In this document: positions 6,891 through 7,299 of the stretch, piece after piece | Numbering within the stretch: the first letter of the stretch is position 1 | How the letters are laid out: the number at the start of each line of letters is the position of its first letter | Origin: Bacteroidetes bacterium UBA2322 | GTDB lineage: Bacteria > Bacteroidota > Bacteroidia > Chitinophagales > UBA2359 | Direction: 5' to 3' | Length of the DNA: 7,299 bases | Assembly: GCA_002345145.1 (NCBI GenBank) | Contig: DDVC01000102.1 | Location: forward strand, 1-7,299 | Made by a program: the position numbers and the translations under genes | Notes under the pieces: generated by a model | What the model saw: only the letters and a program-made list of their open reading frames with translations | The model's database searches: none | Told to the model about the DNA's origin: nothing

Positions 6891-6981
6891 TAAGCGCTTA
6901 CTGAGTGCTTAAAAGTGGCTTTTTGTACTTTTTTAGTCCTATAAACAACTGTTTTATTTCATTTATTGGGTTGAAAGCATC

Positions 6982-6996
6982 AAAAACGATGTTTTT
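6982..6996 (+). repeat. Short hairpin abutting the phased repeat array
   Basis: AAAAAC (6982-6987) and GTTTTT (6991-6996) are perfect complements around GAT, ending exactly where the 10-base inverted repeat begins at 6997. An alternative CATC/GATG stem (6978-6981 / 6988-6991) followed by five T resembles a weak rightward terminator, but no rightward gene precedes it. Confidence 0.35.
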
Positions 6997-7109
6997 ACCT
7001 TAATAGCTTGCAAAATGCTTGCAAACATTTGCAAAATGTTTGCAAAATGTTTGCGAACATTGGCAAGTTGTTAGCAAAAACTCGCAAAACTTTTGCAAAC
7101 TATTAAGGT
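6997..7109. repeat. Helically phased TTGCAAA-like array inside a 10-base inverted repeat
   Basis: ACCTTAATAG (6997-7006) and CTATTAAGGT (7100-7109) are perfect inverted repeats. Between them lie nine units resembling TTGCAAA(A), each centred on a GC dinucleotide at 7010, 7021, 7031, 7042, 7053, 7063, 7074, 7084 and 7095, with steps of 11, 10, 11, 11, 10, 11, 10 and 11. The core unit TTGCAA is itself palindromic. The middle unit (7053) is the centre of the outer inverted repeat, so the element is close to one large dyad; by hand alignment, 36 of the first 50 positions of the two arms match. It contains a perfect hairpin, GCAAACATTT (7021-7030) / AAATGTTTGC (7034-7043) with a three-base loop, and a near-palindrome at 7046-7061. 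No clear target-site duplication flanks it. Possible natures are a MITE-like hairpin element, a bent-DNA or multi-dimer binding site, or a structured RNA; none is proven. Confidence 0.8.
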
Positions 7110-7299
7110 TATAACTTCGCCTTTCAAGTTCGGAACTTCGTTTTAGGATATAAACACTTAAAAACGCCTATTTAGATGCACCCAAAACGGCCGTTTGAAG
7201 CGAAAAAACGTAAGCCCTCTATGCCATTATACTACTAACCTCACGTTTTATTAACCCGATGAGAAGCCATTATTCCAAAAATCCGTGCAAATCAGCCAC

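Larger units (their letters stand above)
6585..7299. other. Gene-free, inverted-repeat-rich stretch upstream of lnt
   Basis: No frame here looks like a gene. The two 77-codon frames (6582-6815 minus and 6679-6912 plus) are antisense to each other over most of their length and have no recognisable features. No tRNA or rRNA signature was seen. The stretch instead holds several inverted repeats, listed separately, and small palindromes: TAAGCGCTTA (6891-6900), AAGTTCGGAACTT (7126-7138) and AAACGGCCGTTT (7185-7196). The gene to the right lies outside the window. Confidence 0.6.

Noticed and set aside
6679..6912. Plus-strand 77-codon frame as a gene
   Set aside because: There is no recognisable motif or plausible start signal, it is antisense to another frame of equal length, and the region is dominated by inverted repeats.
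6910..6936. Rightward terminator (TAAAAGT ... ACTTTT followed by T)
   Set aside because: The stem is weak and all A/T but one pair, and no credible rightward gene lies before it.
6997..7109. CRISPR array
   Set aside because: The period is 10-11 bases with no separate spacers, far below the repeat-spacer sizes of CRISPR arrays, and no cas gene is present.
6585..7299. Replication origin
   Set aside because: I found no cluster of DnaA boxes (TTATCCACA-like) and no dnaA or other origin-linked gene in the window.

Overview
The window reads as a piece of a Bacteroidota chromosome, probably from an uncultured member of the Chitinophaga/Saprospira/Sphingobacterium side of the phylum. Three things suggest this: promoter-like sites of the Bacteroidota type (TTG or TTTG, about 20 bases, then TAnnTTTG), the absence of Shine-Dalgarno sites before starts, and an apolipoprotein N-acyltransferase with the LVPGVE variant of the usual LVPFGE motif. 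The assignment rests on motifs, not on a search.

Every gene I can support lies on the minus strand, so transcription runs from right to left. From right to left the order is: a gene-free, repeat-rich stretch (about 6580-7299); lnt (4894-6543), which finishes lipoproteins in the inner membrane; an inositol-monophosphatase-family phosphatase (4057-4890) three bases behind it; a convincing promoter (4003-4033) and an ACMSD gene (2953-3963); nadC (1876-2709); a terminator (1796-1833); a promoter (1703-1735), a small lipoprotein gene (1202-1633) and its own terminator (1142-1173); a gene-poor stretch (703-1141); and the first 234 codons of a second exported, probably lipid-anchored protein (1-702) that runs off the left edge. 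That last frame has no stop codon in the window.

ACMSD and NadC sit on the two sides of one branch point. 2-Amino-3-carboxymuconate semialdehyde either cyclises to quinolinate, which NadC turns into NAD precursor, or is decarboxylated by ACMSD and sent to catabolism. Their adjacency suggests that this organism makes quinolinate from tryptophan by the kynurenine route. Lnt would acylate the two predicted lipoproteins along with the rest of the lipoproteome.

The most unusual sequence is at 6997-7109. Nine GC-centred, TTGCAAA-like units are spaced 10 or 11 bases apart, which is the helical period of DNA. They are symmetric about the middle unit and closed by a perfect 10-base inverted repeat. 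I know of no named element of this form, and its function is open.
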